From contig NZ_JAEDAH010000010.1 of the NCBI RefSeq assembly GCF_020320395.1, forward strand, positions 1 to 55,206: 55,206 bases of DNA, read 5' to 3'. This DNA comes from Thalassolituus marinus (GTDB lineage Bacteria; Pseudomonadota; Gammaproteobacteria; Pseudomonadales; Oceanobacteraceae). Numbering within the stretch: the stretch's first letter is position 1; each line of letters begins with the position of its first letter. The notes beneath the pieces were generated by a model. The model was given only the letters and a program-made list of their open reading frames with translations. It ran no database searches and was not told the origin of the DNA. Position numbers and translations under genes: made by a program. Positions 1 through 8,461 of the stretch are shown here, piece after piece.

Positions 1-63
1 AAGTTCCCCTGGGAGGCAGCAGGCATTGCGGATTTAAAAGTCGTTTATAGAAAACCGATATCT
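1..63. other. Left edge, no gene recognised
   Basis: This short stretch lies downstream of the stop of the LPS-kinase-like gene on the minus strand. I see no ORF, hairpin with T-tract or recognisable site in it. Confidence 0.3.
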
Positions 64-768
64 TTAAAACTGTGGGACAGCAGTACCCAGCAGCTCCTTT
101 TTTATGTAACTCATTTCATGCGGGTGAAAACAGAAGTCTTTGTGGTACTGCATAAGACGCACTACCGAGCTTTTCAGTTTTGAGTACATCTTTCGATGAC
201 TGAAGTAGTAGCTAACGCCGGTATCAATCCAGGTAATATTACCTTCCGGATCACTGAAGACATTGGACAAATGAAAGTCAGTGAAAACGATATTGCGACT
301 TCTCAGACGCTTAAGACCATCACATATATTAGCCAGAAGAGTCATACGCATCTCATTGCTTGTATCTGAACGGCAGAACAGATCGAGTACAGGCACCAAT
401 CCCCTCTGAGTGAGGTCGCTCATTACGTAATAGCCGATATACTCAGATTTAAAGAAGAACGGAATGGCGATACCCATTTCGTATATGTCCGGAGTTTTCA
501 GCCCCAGCTGGTTAAAAATTCGGGCTCCACGGGTTTCTTTATGTACCCGGCTATGTCCCCAGAAAAGCTTCGCTCGTTCTTTCCAGTTACGTGGCTTAAT
601 AACTTTAATGATGGTTTTTCCATCTTTGCAGTAGGTTACTGTCGATGGCTTATGATCAAGAATTAACTTACCCGCCTGCAGCACTGCACTACGTTCGCGT
701 TGCTGATTGGTGCGGATAAAGGTCTGGATCTTTTGCCCCTGTGCGGATGAAAACTCGACGATGCCCAT
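64..768 (-). CDS. LPS core heptose/Kdo kinase-like protein (WaaP/RfaY type)
   Basis: The 234-residue protein has the layout of the small protein-kinase-like enzymes that phosphorylate sugars of the lipopolysaccharide inner core. Visible elements are a putative ATP-binding lysine in KTIIKVIKPR (about residue 55), a glutamate in HKETRGARIF (about 78), the catalytic loop FTDFHLSN (163-169, Asp164 and Asn169) and the metal-binding WIDTG (Asp182). It would act on the cytoplasmic side of the inner membrane during LPS assembly. The neighbouring gene on the same strand lies over 200 bases away, so it looks monocistronic. The substrate (heptose or Kdo) cannot be told from the sequence. A more distant serine/threonine-kinase-like role is possible. 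Confidence 0.7.
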   Translation of the reverse strand: MGIVEFSSAQGQKIQTFIRTNQQRERSAVLQAGKLILDHKPSTVTYCKDGKTIIKVIKPRNWKERAKLFWGHSRVHKETRGARIFNQLGLKTPDIYEMGIAIPFFFKSEYIGYYVMSDLTQRGLVPVLDLFCRSDTSNEMRMTLLANICDGLKRLRSRNIVFTDFHLSNVFSDPEGNITWIDTGVSYYFSHRKMYSKLKSSVVRLMQYHKDFCFHPHEMSYIKKELLGTAVPQF

Positions 769-954
769 AAAAATCTGTGTTTAATTCAACTTTGCAGGGG
801 GAATTTTATGGGGGGCAGACTAGTTGATCTATAACGCTTTACCCGAACTTAAAGTTTCGGTTATCAGTGTAATAGGTCTGACATGAGTATCTGATTGTGG
901 AAAGGCTCACTGATCTGGGTGCGGAATTGAAATTGCGGACAAATGGCAGATCAG

Positions 955-978
955 AAAAAAGCCCCACAGAGTGGGGCT
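955..978 (-). terminator. Rho-independent terminator of the PF10118 gene
   Basis: Read on the minus strand, an 8-bp stem (AGCCCCAC / GTGGGGCT, 3-nt loop) is followed by a run of T. It lies 14 bases past the stop codon of the gene at 992-1843. Confidence 0.85.
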
Positions 979-991
979 TGAAGGGGGAGTG

Positions 992-1843
992 TTACACGGT
1001 TTTATACTTCTGCTCTTCTGCTTCCCATTTGGCCAGCAGCTCGCGGTTGTCGTGCATCCACGGATGGAAGTCACGGCGGAAGTAATCGAGATAATCACGC
1101 CAGATGGTTGGCACCAGGCCCGGCTTGAAGAAATAAAATTTGAAGCCGTTCCACCACACCTTAGGGTTAAACAGCTGGCCATCTTTCCACAGGAAAATGG
1201 CCTGAACCACAGAGGTACGAAGACAGAACAGCACGGTAATTGTCAGCATGGTAAAGATGCGCAGCCAGTAGCTGCCAATCGCTTCCTGATAAACATCGAA
1301 GGCCACCGCTTTATGCTCGGTTTCTTCAATGGCATGCCAGCGCCACATCTCCTTGAACTGCGGATGCATACCTTCAGTGGATTCCGGATTGGTCAGAATC
1401 TGATGCGCCATAATGGCAGTGAAATGTTCCAGCGCACAGGTAATGGCCAGGCGACGTGAAGCCGGCAACCATTTTTTCATCCAGATCTTTTCTTTCTTTT
1501 CGAAGCGCATGATGCTGTCGATCGGGTAGCCCCACTTCTTCATGCAGTCGTTGTACTGTGCATGCTCATGACCATGGATAGCTTCCTGTTTAATAAAGCC
1601 TTTGATCTGCTTCTGCAGCTGTGGGTCATTGATCTTATGCTGGTTGTCGCGCACCGCATCCATGAACATGCGCTCACCTTCCGGGAACAGGCATGACAGA
1701 GCATTCATGAAGGTCGAGCGGAATGCATCATTGCCATACCAGTACTTGGGGATATCGTCGACGTCGAAGTCGAACTCCATTTTACGACCGGGTATTTCAA
1801 TGCTGGAGCTGATTGCTTTGGCATTCTGTAGTTGTGCTGACAT
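992..1843 (-). CDS. Predicted metal-dependent hydrolase, PF10118 family
   Basis: This 283-residue protein matches the Metal_hydrol (PF10118) family, a ferritin-like helical fold with a putative di-metal site of unknown substrate. The ligand-like motifs are LFPEGERMF, then EAIHGHEHAQYN, EHFTAIMAHQ and WHAIEETEH, which supply the Glu/His sets expected of a di-iron helical bundle. The start chosen is the ATG at 1843 (MSAQLQNA), because GAGGT lies 7 bases upstream. An in-frame ATG four codons earlier would overlap that ribosome site. A hydrophobic helix around residues 185-215 may make it membrane-associated. It is a single gene with its own terminator. The biological role is unknown; related proteins are common in hydrocarbon- and lipid-degrading marine bacteria. 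Confidence 0.75.
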   Translation of the reverse strand: MSAQLQNAKAISSSIEIPGRKMEFDFDVDDIPKYWYGNDAFRSTFMNALSCLFPEGERMFMDAVRDNQHKINDPQLQKQIKGFIKQEAIHGHEHAQYNDCMKKWGYPIDSIMRFEKKEKIWMKKWLPASRRLAITCALEHFTAIMAHQILTNPESTEGMHPQFKEMWRWHAIEETEHKAVAFDVYQEAIGSYWLRIFTMLTITVLFCLRTSVVQAIFLWKDGQLFNPKVWWNGFKFYFFKPGLVPTIWRDYLDYFRRDFHPWMHDNRELLAKWEAEEQKYKTV

Positions 1844-2069
1844 CGCGCACCTCATGAATTCTTATGGCGGCAGAATCGTGGCCGCTGGTTATTGTCATTC
1901 TGCATAACAGGATAGGACGATGGTCCCGGAATCGACAGGTGATCGAATGACAACTTTATGGGGTGAATTCAGGCCATTCTGACGTTGAGTGACCTCAGGT
2001 CACGATTTAACCCGATATTTGGCTTTAGTATCTGTGCACAAGCTAAACTACAGATATTCCGTACTATCG

Positions 2070-3602
2070 ATGGTGAATGTGGTGGCAACTGAGGTCGTCA
2101 GCAGGGGATTGAGCGCCTGCCCGTTCTGCGCAAGCGAACGGGTCGTTGTCGTGCCTGCAGAAAACCTCTGGTGTGCCTGTTGCGAGGGCTGTGGCGCACA
2201 GGGGCCGCGCAAACCCGATGCGGGTAGCGCTTCCGAAGCCTGGGGTGGTCCTGCCAGTTACCGCAAACTGATGCGCGAGATACTCGATTCCTCGGCAGCG
2301 TTTGTGGCCGTTAAGGATATGGACGGCCGCTTTCTGCTGGCCAACGAAGCCATCGCCAGGCTGATGGGCACAACGCCGGGGCGCATGGTCGGGGCCTGCG
2401 ATGCTGATTTCGTCAGCGACCCCCAGCTATTACGCTTTTATCAGGCCAGCACCGAGGGGGTTTGGGAAGCCGGTGGCGAAACCCTGCGCGAGGAAGTCAG
2501 CCTGACTATGCCTGATGGCGACGTCCGCCATTATATGGCGCTTAAGAAGCCGATGCTGTTTGGCCCGAAGAAGATCCCATCGGTGCTGATTATCGCCAAT
2601 GACGTCACTGATCTTAAGCGGGCCAACAATGAAATTGCCGCTCGCGAACGCCGCTACCTGGAGGCGATGGCTGCTTCTGGCGAAGGTATCTGGGAGATGG
2701 ATCTGCGCAACAACCTGATTTCGCATAACAGTCATCTGCCGGAAATTTTTGGCTTTGAACCCGAGTACTTCGAGGTATCAGATTCTTTTATTCTGGACCG
2801 TATTCACCCGGAAGACCGTGAGCGCGTCGAACAGAGTATGGGGCAGTTTATAGCGCATGGGGGCGACTACGAGTCGCAACACCGTATTCTGCGTGAAGAC
2901 GGTAAGGTTATCTGGGTCCGCAGTCGTGGCAGCGTCGCTGAGTTTGATGAAGATGGCGTGCCGGTGCGCCTTATTGGCAGCATCCGTGATATCACTCAGC
3001 GCAAGCGTGCAGAAGCGAGTCTGGAAGAAGCCCGACAGAAACTTGAGCAAACCAACAACCAGCTGGAAAATCTGGTAGAAGAGCGCACGTCTGAGCTGGT
3101 GCAGCTGAATCTTGAACTGCAGTCGCTGGCCCGGCGCGATGCCCTGACCGGGTTAGCGAATCGCCTGGCAGCGGACGAGCAATTGCTGCAGGAGTACGCT
3201 CGTTTTGGCCGTCAGCTGCAGCCTTACACGGTTATGCTGGTCGACGTTGATCATTTCAAACAGGTAAACGATACCTTTGGTCACGCCATTGGCGATCGGG
3301 CGCTGATCCATATCGCACAATTGCTGCAATCGTCATTGCGCGAAACGGACGTCGTCGCACGTTACGGCGGCGAAGAGTTCCTGCTGCTGGTGCACACCGG
3401 GGAACAGGAAGCGCTGCAACTGGCGGAGGGGATTCGCCGCCAGGTTGAAGTTACGCCGGTATCTGCAAACCTCACAATCACCATCAGCATAGGTGTGTCT
3501 CAGGTTCAGGAAGGTGACAGCGATGCCACTGATGCTCTGCGTCGCGCCGATAAACTGCTGTATCAGGCTAAGGAAGAAGGGCGCAACTGCGTTCGCGCCT
3601 GA
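2070..3602 (+). CDS. Diguanylate cyclase with N-terminal Lar-like zinc ribbon, two PAS domains and GGDEF
   Basis: The 510-residue protein should make c-di-GMP from two GTP. The N-terminus carries a four-cysteine zinc ribbon (CPFC at 17-20, CEGCGAQGP from 38; extra Cys at 35 and 37) that resembles the small restriction-alleviation Lar fold. PAS 1 (about 65-185) and PAS 2 (about 195-320, PAS_3-like, ending DITQRKRAE) follow, then a coiled coil and the GGDEF domain. The active-site motif is RYGGEEF (GGEEF at 433-437), and an RxxD product-inhibition site (RETD, 424-427) lies at the canonical spacing. No transmembrane segment is seen, so it is probably a cytosolic sensor. The start is uncertain: GTG at 1989 is in frame, but the residues it adds look non-conserved, and neither start has a strong ribosome site. 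Confidence 0.85.
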   Translation: MVNVVATEVVSRGLSACPFCASERVVVVPAENLWCACCEGCGAQGPRKPDAGSASEAWGGPASYRKLMREILDSSAAFVAVKDMDGRFLLANEAIARLMGTTPGRMVGACDADFVSDPQLLRFYQASTEGVWEAGGETLREEVSLTMPDGDVRHYMALKKPMLFGPKKIPSVLIIANDVTDLKRANNEIAARERRYLEAMAASGEGIWEMDLRNNLISHNSHLPEIFGFEPEYFEVSDSFILDRIHPEDRERVEQSMGQFIAHGGDYESQHRILREDGKVIWVRSRGSVAEFDEDGVPVRLIGSIRDITQRKRAEASLEEARQKLEQTNNQLENLVEERTSELVQLNLELQSLARRDALTGLANRLAADEQLLQEYARFGRQLQPYTVMLVDVDHFKQVNDTFGHAIGDRALIHIAQLLQSSLRETDVVARYGGEEFLLLVHTGEQEALQLAEGIRRQVEVTPVSANLTITISIGVSQVQEGDSDATDALRRADKLLYQAKEEGRNCVRA

Positions 3603-3619
3603 TCGTTGCCGCGCGGGCG

Positions 3620-4288
3620 TTACAGATGCCCGACTTTCACCAGAATAAGCGTTTCTTCGTCGACAAACGGATAGTGCTCACTCATATGCGGGCTGCGCAG
3701 CCAGGTGTGTTGAGGATAATCACCGTGCTCATCGCGGAAGCAGCCTCTGATCACCACAATCTCTTCGCCACCCCAGTGGCGGTGCGGTTGAAACACTTCT
3801 CCGGCTGGCCAGTGTACCAGTGCGGTACTGGCACCCTGATGCTCATGCAGCGGACACACGCTCAGATTGCCAATGCCTGGTCGCCATTGCTGCTGTTCGG
3901 GGCGGATGCGTACCGGCGTAAGGTCATCTTCGGCAAACTGGTTGAGTTTGACGAAAATAAGACAGCCCTGCTCTGAAAATGGCGCGTGTGCAGAACCCGG
4001 GGGATTGCGCAGATAGCTGCCGGCCGGGTAATCACCGCTTTCATCACTGAAGACACCCTCAAGCACCAGAATTTCTTCGCCCAGCGGATGGTTGTGCTGT
4101 GGAAAGCGGGCACCGGCAAGATAGCGCACAAAACTGGTGGTCTGACCGTGCTCCGGTGCTTCTCGCTCCAGTGGCCGGCGCTCAACCGGCGCCTGTGGCG
4201 CGCGCAGCCAGGGCTGATCACCCGGGCGGATAACCACCACTTTGCTGCGATCCATGTTGATGGGCTGAAACGTCGGATTACGGCTCAT
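3620..4288 (-). CDS. Double cupin protein, ChrR-like
   Basis: The 222-residue protein contains two successive ChrR-type cupin (Cupin_7-like) modules. The first has HNHPLGEEILVLEGVF and the second has HRHWGGEEIVVIRGCF. Each has the His/His/Glu set that binds a metal in cupins, followed by DE.GDYP and a beta strand. There is no anti-sigma zinc domain at the N-terminus, so it is not a full ChrR anti-sigma factor. It may be an enzyme or metal-dependent sensor. The start at 4288 (MSRNPTFQ) follows GGAG; the longer in-frame extension reads through the upstream tetR gene. It lies 8 bases behind that TetR gene and is almost certainly co-transcribed with it. Confidence 0.7.
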   Translation of the reverse strand: MSRNPTFQPINMDRSKVVVIRPGDQPWLRAPQAPVERRPLEREAPEHGQTTSFVRYLAGARFPQHNHPLGEEILVLEGVFSDESGDYPAGSYLRNPPGSAHAPFSEQGCLIFVKLNQFAEDDLTPVRIRPEQQQWRPGIGNLSVCPLHEHQGASTALVHWPAGEVFQPHRHWGGEEIVVIRGCFRDEHGDYPQHTWLRSPHMSEHYPFVDEETLILVKVGHL

Positions 4289-4296
4289 AGTTTCTC

Positions 4297-4845
4297 CTAC
4301 AGACGGGTCAGGGTCGACAGCCACTGGCTGGTCGCCTGCAGACGCAGCGGTTGTGGCTGATCGCGATCCAGCAGCAGCGCTCCTTCCAGCGCGCTGACGA
4401 TAACCCGCGCCAGCTCCGGGCGGGCCAGTGGCAGCAGGTGCGCACGTAACAGAGTGTCTTCCACCCACTCTTCCAGTCGGCGCAGGAACTGCTGCACCGC
4501 CAGGCGTTGTTCTGCACTGGCTTCATCGCCGGCAGCTGCAAAGGCCAGGCACAGACACTGCTGCTGTTGTTGATGACTGTCGATAAACAGCCCGGCCAGT
4601 TGCTGCAGACGCTGGCGAGGGCTGCTGATATCGGCACAGCATTCCTCAAGGCGGGCAAAGAAATCCTGTTCGTAGTCGCTAACCAGCTCCTGCAGCAGGG
4701 CGTCACGGTTGTCGAAGTGGTAATGCACCGAGCTGCTTTTTATCCCCAGTACCTTACCCATTTCACGGAAGCTGGCGGCGTGCAGGGTGTGGCGACGAAT
4801 CTGTTCGGTAGCAATCTGTTTCAGCTGCTGACGGGTATCACTCAT
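4297..4845 (-). CDS. TetR family transcriptional regulator
   Basis: This 182-residue protein has an N-terminal TetR helix-turn-helix (ASFREMGKVLGIKSSSVHYHFDNRDALLQEL, about residues 24-54) and a C-terminal ligand-binding region. A glutamine run lies near the middle (SHQQQQQC). It belongs to the subgroup with a TetR_C_6-like tail. The start at 4845 (MSDTRQQL) places the HTH where it normally lies; the frame stays open upstream but that part has no family similarity. It is the first gene of a two-gene operon with the cupin protein. A perfect palindrome 36 bases upstream of the start is the obvious operator, so the operon should repress itself. Confidence 0.85.
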   Translation of the reverse strand: MSDTRQQLKQIATEQIRRHTLHAASFREMGKVLGIKSSSVHYHFDNRDALLQELVSDYEQDFFARLEECCADISSPRQRLQQLAGLFIDSHQQQQQCLCLAFAAAGDEASAEQRLAVQQFLRRLEEWVEDTLLRAHLLPLARPELARVIVSALEGALLLDRDQPQPLRLQATSQWLSTLTRL

Positions 4846-4880
4846 GATGGGGTGCTCGTTTATGACTGCTGCAAACACTA

Positions 4881-4898
4881 ATCTAACGGCCGTTAGAT
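4881..4898. promoter_or_regulatory. Palindromic TetR operator
   Basis: ATCTAACGGCCGTTAGAT is a perfect 18-bp palindrome. The half-site resembles other TetR operators. It lies between the TetR gene (minus strand, start 4845) and the lipoprotein gene (plus strand, start 5078), closer to tetR. Confidence 0.75.
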
Positions 4899-5077
4899 GA
4901 CAATGTCTTATCGCTGATAACAGGTGCGGAAAAACGCAACAATCTGTTCTTCCAGGCCGATGCCGCGAATCTGCTGTTGGCGAGCTCTGCTTCGGCAATA
5001 GCAGGAAAAAAACGCTCAAGACTCCGCTTTACTGGCCGATTGCTATGCTTATAGAAGACTTATAGCAGGAGTCGGCC

Positions 5078-5926
5078 GTGCGCCTATTTCCCATACTGAT
5101 TATCGCCGGTGCTGCTGTGCTGGCGGGCTGCATTGCAGAAGAAGATAAAAACGACGTTACCAATGAACAGGGTGACAAGGTTAATGACCCCACTGTGGCT
5201 CTGAATGGCTTCTGGGATGGTCAGTTTGACCAGGCCGGAGACCTGCGCGTGCTGGTGTACAACGGTAACGTGTACGCGCTGGACGAAACCAACGGCTACT
5301 ACGGTACAGTGCTGCTCAATGACGATACCAGTCGCGCTACCTTTGCGTTAACCGCCTACACCCTGACCGAAGCGGATACCACGGGCAACCAGTACGTGGC
5401 TGATGGCCCCAGTGAAGACTACAACCTGAGCGGTCTGTTGTTCAGCAGTACTGCAGACGATGACACGCTGGTCGGTGACTATGAAAATGACACCCTCACC
5501 GGCAGCTTCCTGCTGGAAGATGATGGCACCTGGTCGAATAATTCTGATCTCGACAATCTGGCCGGCAAGTGGACAGCGACCGGCTACGAATTCTATGTGC
5601 AACCATTAACTGGCAAGGCATCGTATAAAGGTATCAGCACCGATGGCAGCGGCTGTACCTTTGAAGGTGAGATTACTTTGCTGGATGAAACTGAGGCACT
5701 GTATGCCGTCAGCCTGATCGAACGGAAAAACTGCGCAGGCTTTAACGAAACAGATGCCAGCGGTTACGCGGCTGTGAATGCAGACGGCAATCTGGAGGTG
5801 TATCTGCGTAAGAACAACGATCTGTTGTTTATGATATTCACCGCTCCGGTATCCGACACGACTACGGATGACACCACTACCGATGATACGACAGATGACA
5901 CGACGACCGACGACACTGCGGTGTAA
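5078..5926 (+). CDS. Outer-membrane or periplasmic lipoprotein with Asp/Thr-rich tail
   Basis: The 282-residue protein starts with a lipoprotein signal peptide whose lipobox is LAGC (cysteine at residue 18), so it should be lipidated. The mature part is acidic with beta-rich repeats; I do not recognise the family. The last 25 or so residues are repeats of DTTTDD, an acidic low-complexity tail. The corresponding DNA (ACNAC and GAYGAY repeats) could change length by slippage. GGAG stands upstream of the GTG start. A hairpin terminator follows at once, so it is a single-gene transcript. No function can be assigned from the sequence. Confidence 0.7.
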   Translation: MRLFPILIIAGAAVLAGCIAEEDKNDVTNEQGDKVNDPTVALNGFWDGQFDQAGDLRVLVYNGNVYALDETNGYYGTVLLNDDTSRATFALTAYTLTEADTTGNQYVADGPSEDYNLSGLLFSSTADDDTLVGDYENDTLTGSFLLEDDGTWSNNSDLDNLAGKWTATGYEFYVQPLTGKASYKGISTDGSGCTFEGEITLLDETEALYAVSLIERKNCAGFNETDASGYAAVNADGNLEVYLRKNNDLLFMIFTAPVSDTTTDDTTTDDTTDDTTTDDTAV

Positions 5927-5943
5927 GAGTCACTGCTGAAAAC

Positions 5944-5967
5944 AGGCGCCCGAGAGGCGCCTTTTTT
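5944..5967 (+). terminator. Rho-independent terminator after the lipoprotein gene
   Basis: Stem AGGCGCC / GGCGCCT with a 5-nt loop (CGAGA), followed by six T. It ends just before the candidate replication origin. Confidence 0.9.
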
Positions 5968-5977
5968 GTATTCGCTT

Positions 5978-6188
5978 TGTGTATAAGTCTGTGATTAACC
6001 TTTGATATTCCTGCCCGGAAGCTGCGATAAGTGCCTGAATAGTTTCCCGCCTAATTCTTTTGGATTAACTTACGCACAATTATAAACAGACTTATACACT
6101 TTTCATCTTCATGTTTTTAAAGGCTTTTTTAATAAAAACCACAGATGTTCATAAAATCTCTTAACAAATAAAAAAGGCTTGTGGATAA
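5978..6188. other. oriC: Candidate chromosomal replication origin (oriC) upstream of mnmG
   Basis: This 211-bp intergenic stretch has two perfect DnaA boxes in the minus orientation: TTATACACA at 5978-5986 and TTATCCACA at 6180-6188. A one-mismatch box TTATACACT lies in plus orientation at 6092-6100 and a weaker one (TTACGCACA) at 6070-6078. The first box and the 6092 box belong to a 14-bp inverted repeat (GTGTATAAGTCTGT at 5979-5992, its complement at 6086-6099). Between 6100 and 6180 the DNA is very AT-rich, as expected for an unwinding element. In E. coli and Vibrio, oriC lies next to mnmG (gidA). parAB lies about 26 kb away, which fits an origin-proximal position. In Pseudomonas-type genomes oriC lies by dnaA, so this needs cumulative GC skew to confirm. 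Confidence 0.6.
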
Positions 6189-6225
6189 ACTGTATAACTA
6201 TGTTGGTTAAAATTTGTCCATCAGG

Positions 6226-6255
6226 CTGACACCTGGGTTACAAGACTGATATACT
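6226..6255 (+). promoter_or_regulatory. Predicted sigma-70 promoter of mnmG
   Basis: CTGACA (6226-6231) and TATACT (6250-6255) are separated by 18 bp. The start codon of mnmG lies about 60 bases downstream. In other species transcription of mnmG away from oriC influences initiation. Confidence 0.5.
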
Positions 6256-6316
6256 TCGCGCCCTTTTCTATCCGGCGGCATTCCCCGCTGGCATAAACAG
6301 CATTCTGAGGTGAGTT

Positions 6317-8215
6317 GTGGATTATCCGGTTCGTTATGACGTCATTGTCGTGGGTGGTGGCCATGCTGGTACGGAGGCTGCGCTGGCTGCGGCACGTACT
6401 GGCTGTAAGACCCTGCTGCTGACGCATAACACCGACACCGTAGGTGTGATGTCGTGCAACCCGGCCATCGGTGGTATCGGTAAAAGCCACCTGGTGAAAG
6501 AGATTGATGCCTTGGGCGGCGCCATGGCGCGTGCTACCGACAAAGCCGGTATTCAGTTCCGTATTCTTAACAGCCGCAAAGGTCCGGCGGTACGTGCGAC
6601 CCGCGCCCAGGCTGACCGCCAGCTTTACCGTGCTGCGATCCGCAACATCGTGGAAAACCAGCCAAACCTGGATATTTTCCAGGCCGCCTGTGACGACCTG
6701 ATCGTACAGGGCGATGGTATCGGCTCGACGGTTTGCGGTGTGGTGACCAACACCAATATGCGCATTCACGCCACCACCGTGGTGCTGACCGCCGGTACTT
6801 TCCTCGGCGGACTTATCCACATTGGTATGGAAAACCACTCCGGTGGTCGTGCCGGTGATCCACCGTCGATTGCGCTGTCCAAACGTCTGCGCGAAATGCC
6901 ATTCAATGTCGGCCGCCTGAAAACCGGTACCCCGGCGCGTATCGACGCGCGCAGCGTGGATTTCTCAGTCATGCAGGTGCAGCCAGGCGATACCCCGCTG
7001 CCAGTGATGTCGTTCATGGGCTCGGTTGAAGAACATCCGCAGCAGGTTAACTGCTACATCACTCATACCAACGAACGCACCCACGAGATTATCCGCAATA
7101 ACCTCGACCGTTCGCCGATGTATGCCGGTGTGATCGAAGGTATCGGTCCGCGCTACTGCCCGTCGATCGAAGACAAGATCACCCGCTTTGCCGATAAAGA
7201 CAGCCACCAGGTGTTCGTTGAGCCGGAAGGTCTGACCAGCAACGAGCTGTACCCGAACGGTATTTCCACCTCGCTGCCGTTTGATGTGCAGCTGGAATAT
7301 ATCCACAGCATCCGTGGCTTTGAGAATGCGCACATCACTCGTCCGGGTTACGCCATTGAGTACGATTACTTCAATCCGCAGGATCTGAAGCACAGCCTCG
7401 AAACCCGGTTTGTGAATAACCTGTTCTTCGCCGGTCAGATTAACGGCACCACAGGTTATGAAGAAGCTGGCGCTCAGGGCCTGCTGGCCGGAACCAACGC
7501 CGCTCTGCGTGCGCTGGAAAAAGACGCCTGGGTGCCGCGCCGCGATCAGTCGTACATTGGTGTTCTGGTCGACGACCTGATTACCATGGGCACCAAAGAG
7601 CCATACCGCATGTTCACCAGCCGTGCGGAATACCGTCTGGTGCTGCGTGAAGACAACGCCGACCTGCGTTTGACTGAAGTGGGTCGTGAGCTGGGCCTGG
7701 TGGACGACGAGCGCTGGGCAGCGTTCTCGGCCAAGAAAGAACAGATTGAAGTGGAAGCGCAGCGTCTGAAAACCACCTGGATTCAGCCGGGCAGCGCCGA
7801 AGCCGCAACGCTGGAAGCAAAAGGCGAGGCGAAGTTTGCGCGCGAATACAGTCTGCACGATCTGCTTAAGCGTCCGGGTCTGGAATATGCCGATGTGGCT
7901 GGTCTGAAAGGGGAGCCGGCAGAGAATCAGCAAGTGGCCGAACAGGTCGAGATTCAGGCCAAGTATGATGGTTACATTGCTCGTCAGCTGGAGGAAATCG
8001 AGCAACTGCGCCGCTATGAAAACACCAAGCTGCCAGACGACCTGGATTACGACGTGATCGGCGGTTTGTCGAACGAAGTGAAGCAGAAGCTGAACACTCT
8101 GCGTCCGGAAACCCTGGGTGTGGCGTCACGTATTTCCGGTATTACACCGGCGGCGATCAGCCAGATTCTGATTCACCTGAAGAAAAAGAACATGGTCAGC
8201 CGCATGACGGCCTGA
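6317..8215 (+). CDS. mnmG: tRNA uridine-5-carboxymethylaminomethyl modification enzyme MnmG (GidA)
   Basis: The 632-residue FAD protein works with MnmE to place carboxymethylaminomethyl groups on U34 of tRNAs reading split-box codons, using methylene-tetrahydrofolate. The FAD-binding [12 protein letters not shown] lies at residues 12-23. [29 protein letters not shown] and the conserved C-terminal [10 protein letters not shown]...P.T.GVASRI.GITPAAI block are all present. Length fits the family (about 630). GTG is the start codon, preceded by GAGG. mnmE is not adjacent in this window. The upstream intergenic region holds DnaA boxes; downstream a hairpin ends the transcript. Confidence 0.98.
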   Translation: MDYPVRYDVIVVGGGHAGTEAALAAARTGCKTLLLTHNTDTVGVMSCNPAIGGIGKSHLVKEIDALGGAMARATDKAGIQFRILNSRKGPAVRATRAQADRQLYRAAIRNIVENQPNLDIFQAACDDLIVQGDGIGSTVCGVVTNTNMRIHATTVVLTAGTFLGGLIHIGMENHSGGRAGDPPSIALSKRLREMPFNVGRLKTGTPARIDARSVDFSVMQVQPGDTPLPVMSFMGSVEEHPQQVNCYITHTNERTHEIIRNNLDRSPMYAGVIEGIGPRYCPSIEDKITRFADKDSHQVFVEPEGLTSNELYPNGISTSLPFDVQLEYIHSIRGFENAHITRPGYAIEYDYFNPQDLKHSLETRFVNNLFFAGQINGTTGYEEAGAQGLLAGTNAALRALEKDAWVPRRDQSYIGVLVDDLITMGTKEPYRMFTSRAEYRLVLREDNADLRLTEVGRELGLVDDERWAAFSAKKEQIEVEAQRLKTTWIQPGSAEAATLEAKGEAKFAREYSLHDLLKRPGLEYADVAGLKGEPAENQQVAEQVEIQAKYDGYIARQLEEIEQLRRYENTKLPDDLDYDVIGGLSNEVKQKLNTLRPETLGVASRISGITPAAISQILIHLKKKNMVSRMTA

Positions 8216-8239
8216 CGATTAATTCTTAAGCTCTCCCGA

Positions 8240-8281
8240 ACCGCATAACGCCCTGTGGATAACCCAGCTGTGTTATGCGGT
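8240..8281 (+). terminator. Hairpin after mnmG with a DnaA box in its loop
   Basis: ACCGCATAAC (8240-8249) pairs with GTTATGCGGT (8272-8281), followed by a short T-rich run. The 22-nt loop contains TGTGGATAA (8254-8262), which is a perfect DnaA box on the minus strand. Confidence 0.6.
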
Positions 8282-8347
8282 TTTCTGTTTTATGAAGATC
8301 GCATACTGCTATTGGCAGCATATTGTCAGTCTCTCTAACTATCATTT

Positions 8348-8445
8348 GTGCAATACATTGCACTTAATATGTCTGCAACCGGATTTTTGTGCAGAATATT
8401 GCATTTTTATTCTTCGTGGCGTAAAAAATGTGCAGTAAATTGCGC
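8348..8445 (+). promoter_or_regulatory. Three-site operator array of the hipA-hipB operon
   Basis: Three related 16-bp inverted repeats start exactly 41 bp apart: GTGCAATACATTGCAC (8348-8363), GTGCAGAATATTGCAT (8389-8404) and GTGCAGTAAATTGCGC (8430-8445). The first is a perfect 7-bp inverted repeat around 2 bases. The 41-bp period is about four helical turns, so bound HipB dimers would lie on one DNA face. The array ends 16 bases before the hipA start codon, consistent with autorepression. Confidence 0.8.
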
Positions 8446-8461
8446 ATCGGGGCTTCAGGGC

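Noticed and set aside
6965-8005. 346-codon open frame opposite mnmG
   Set aside because: Antisense shadow of a well-conserved gene; composition is not protein-like.
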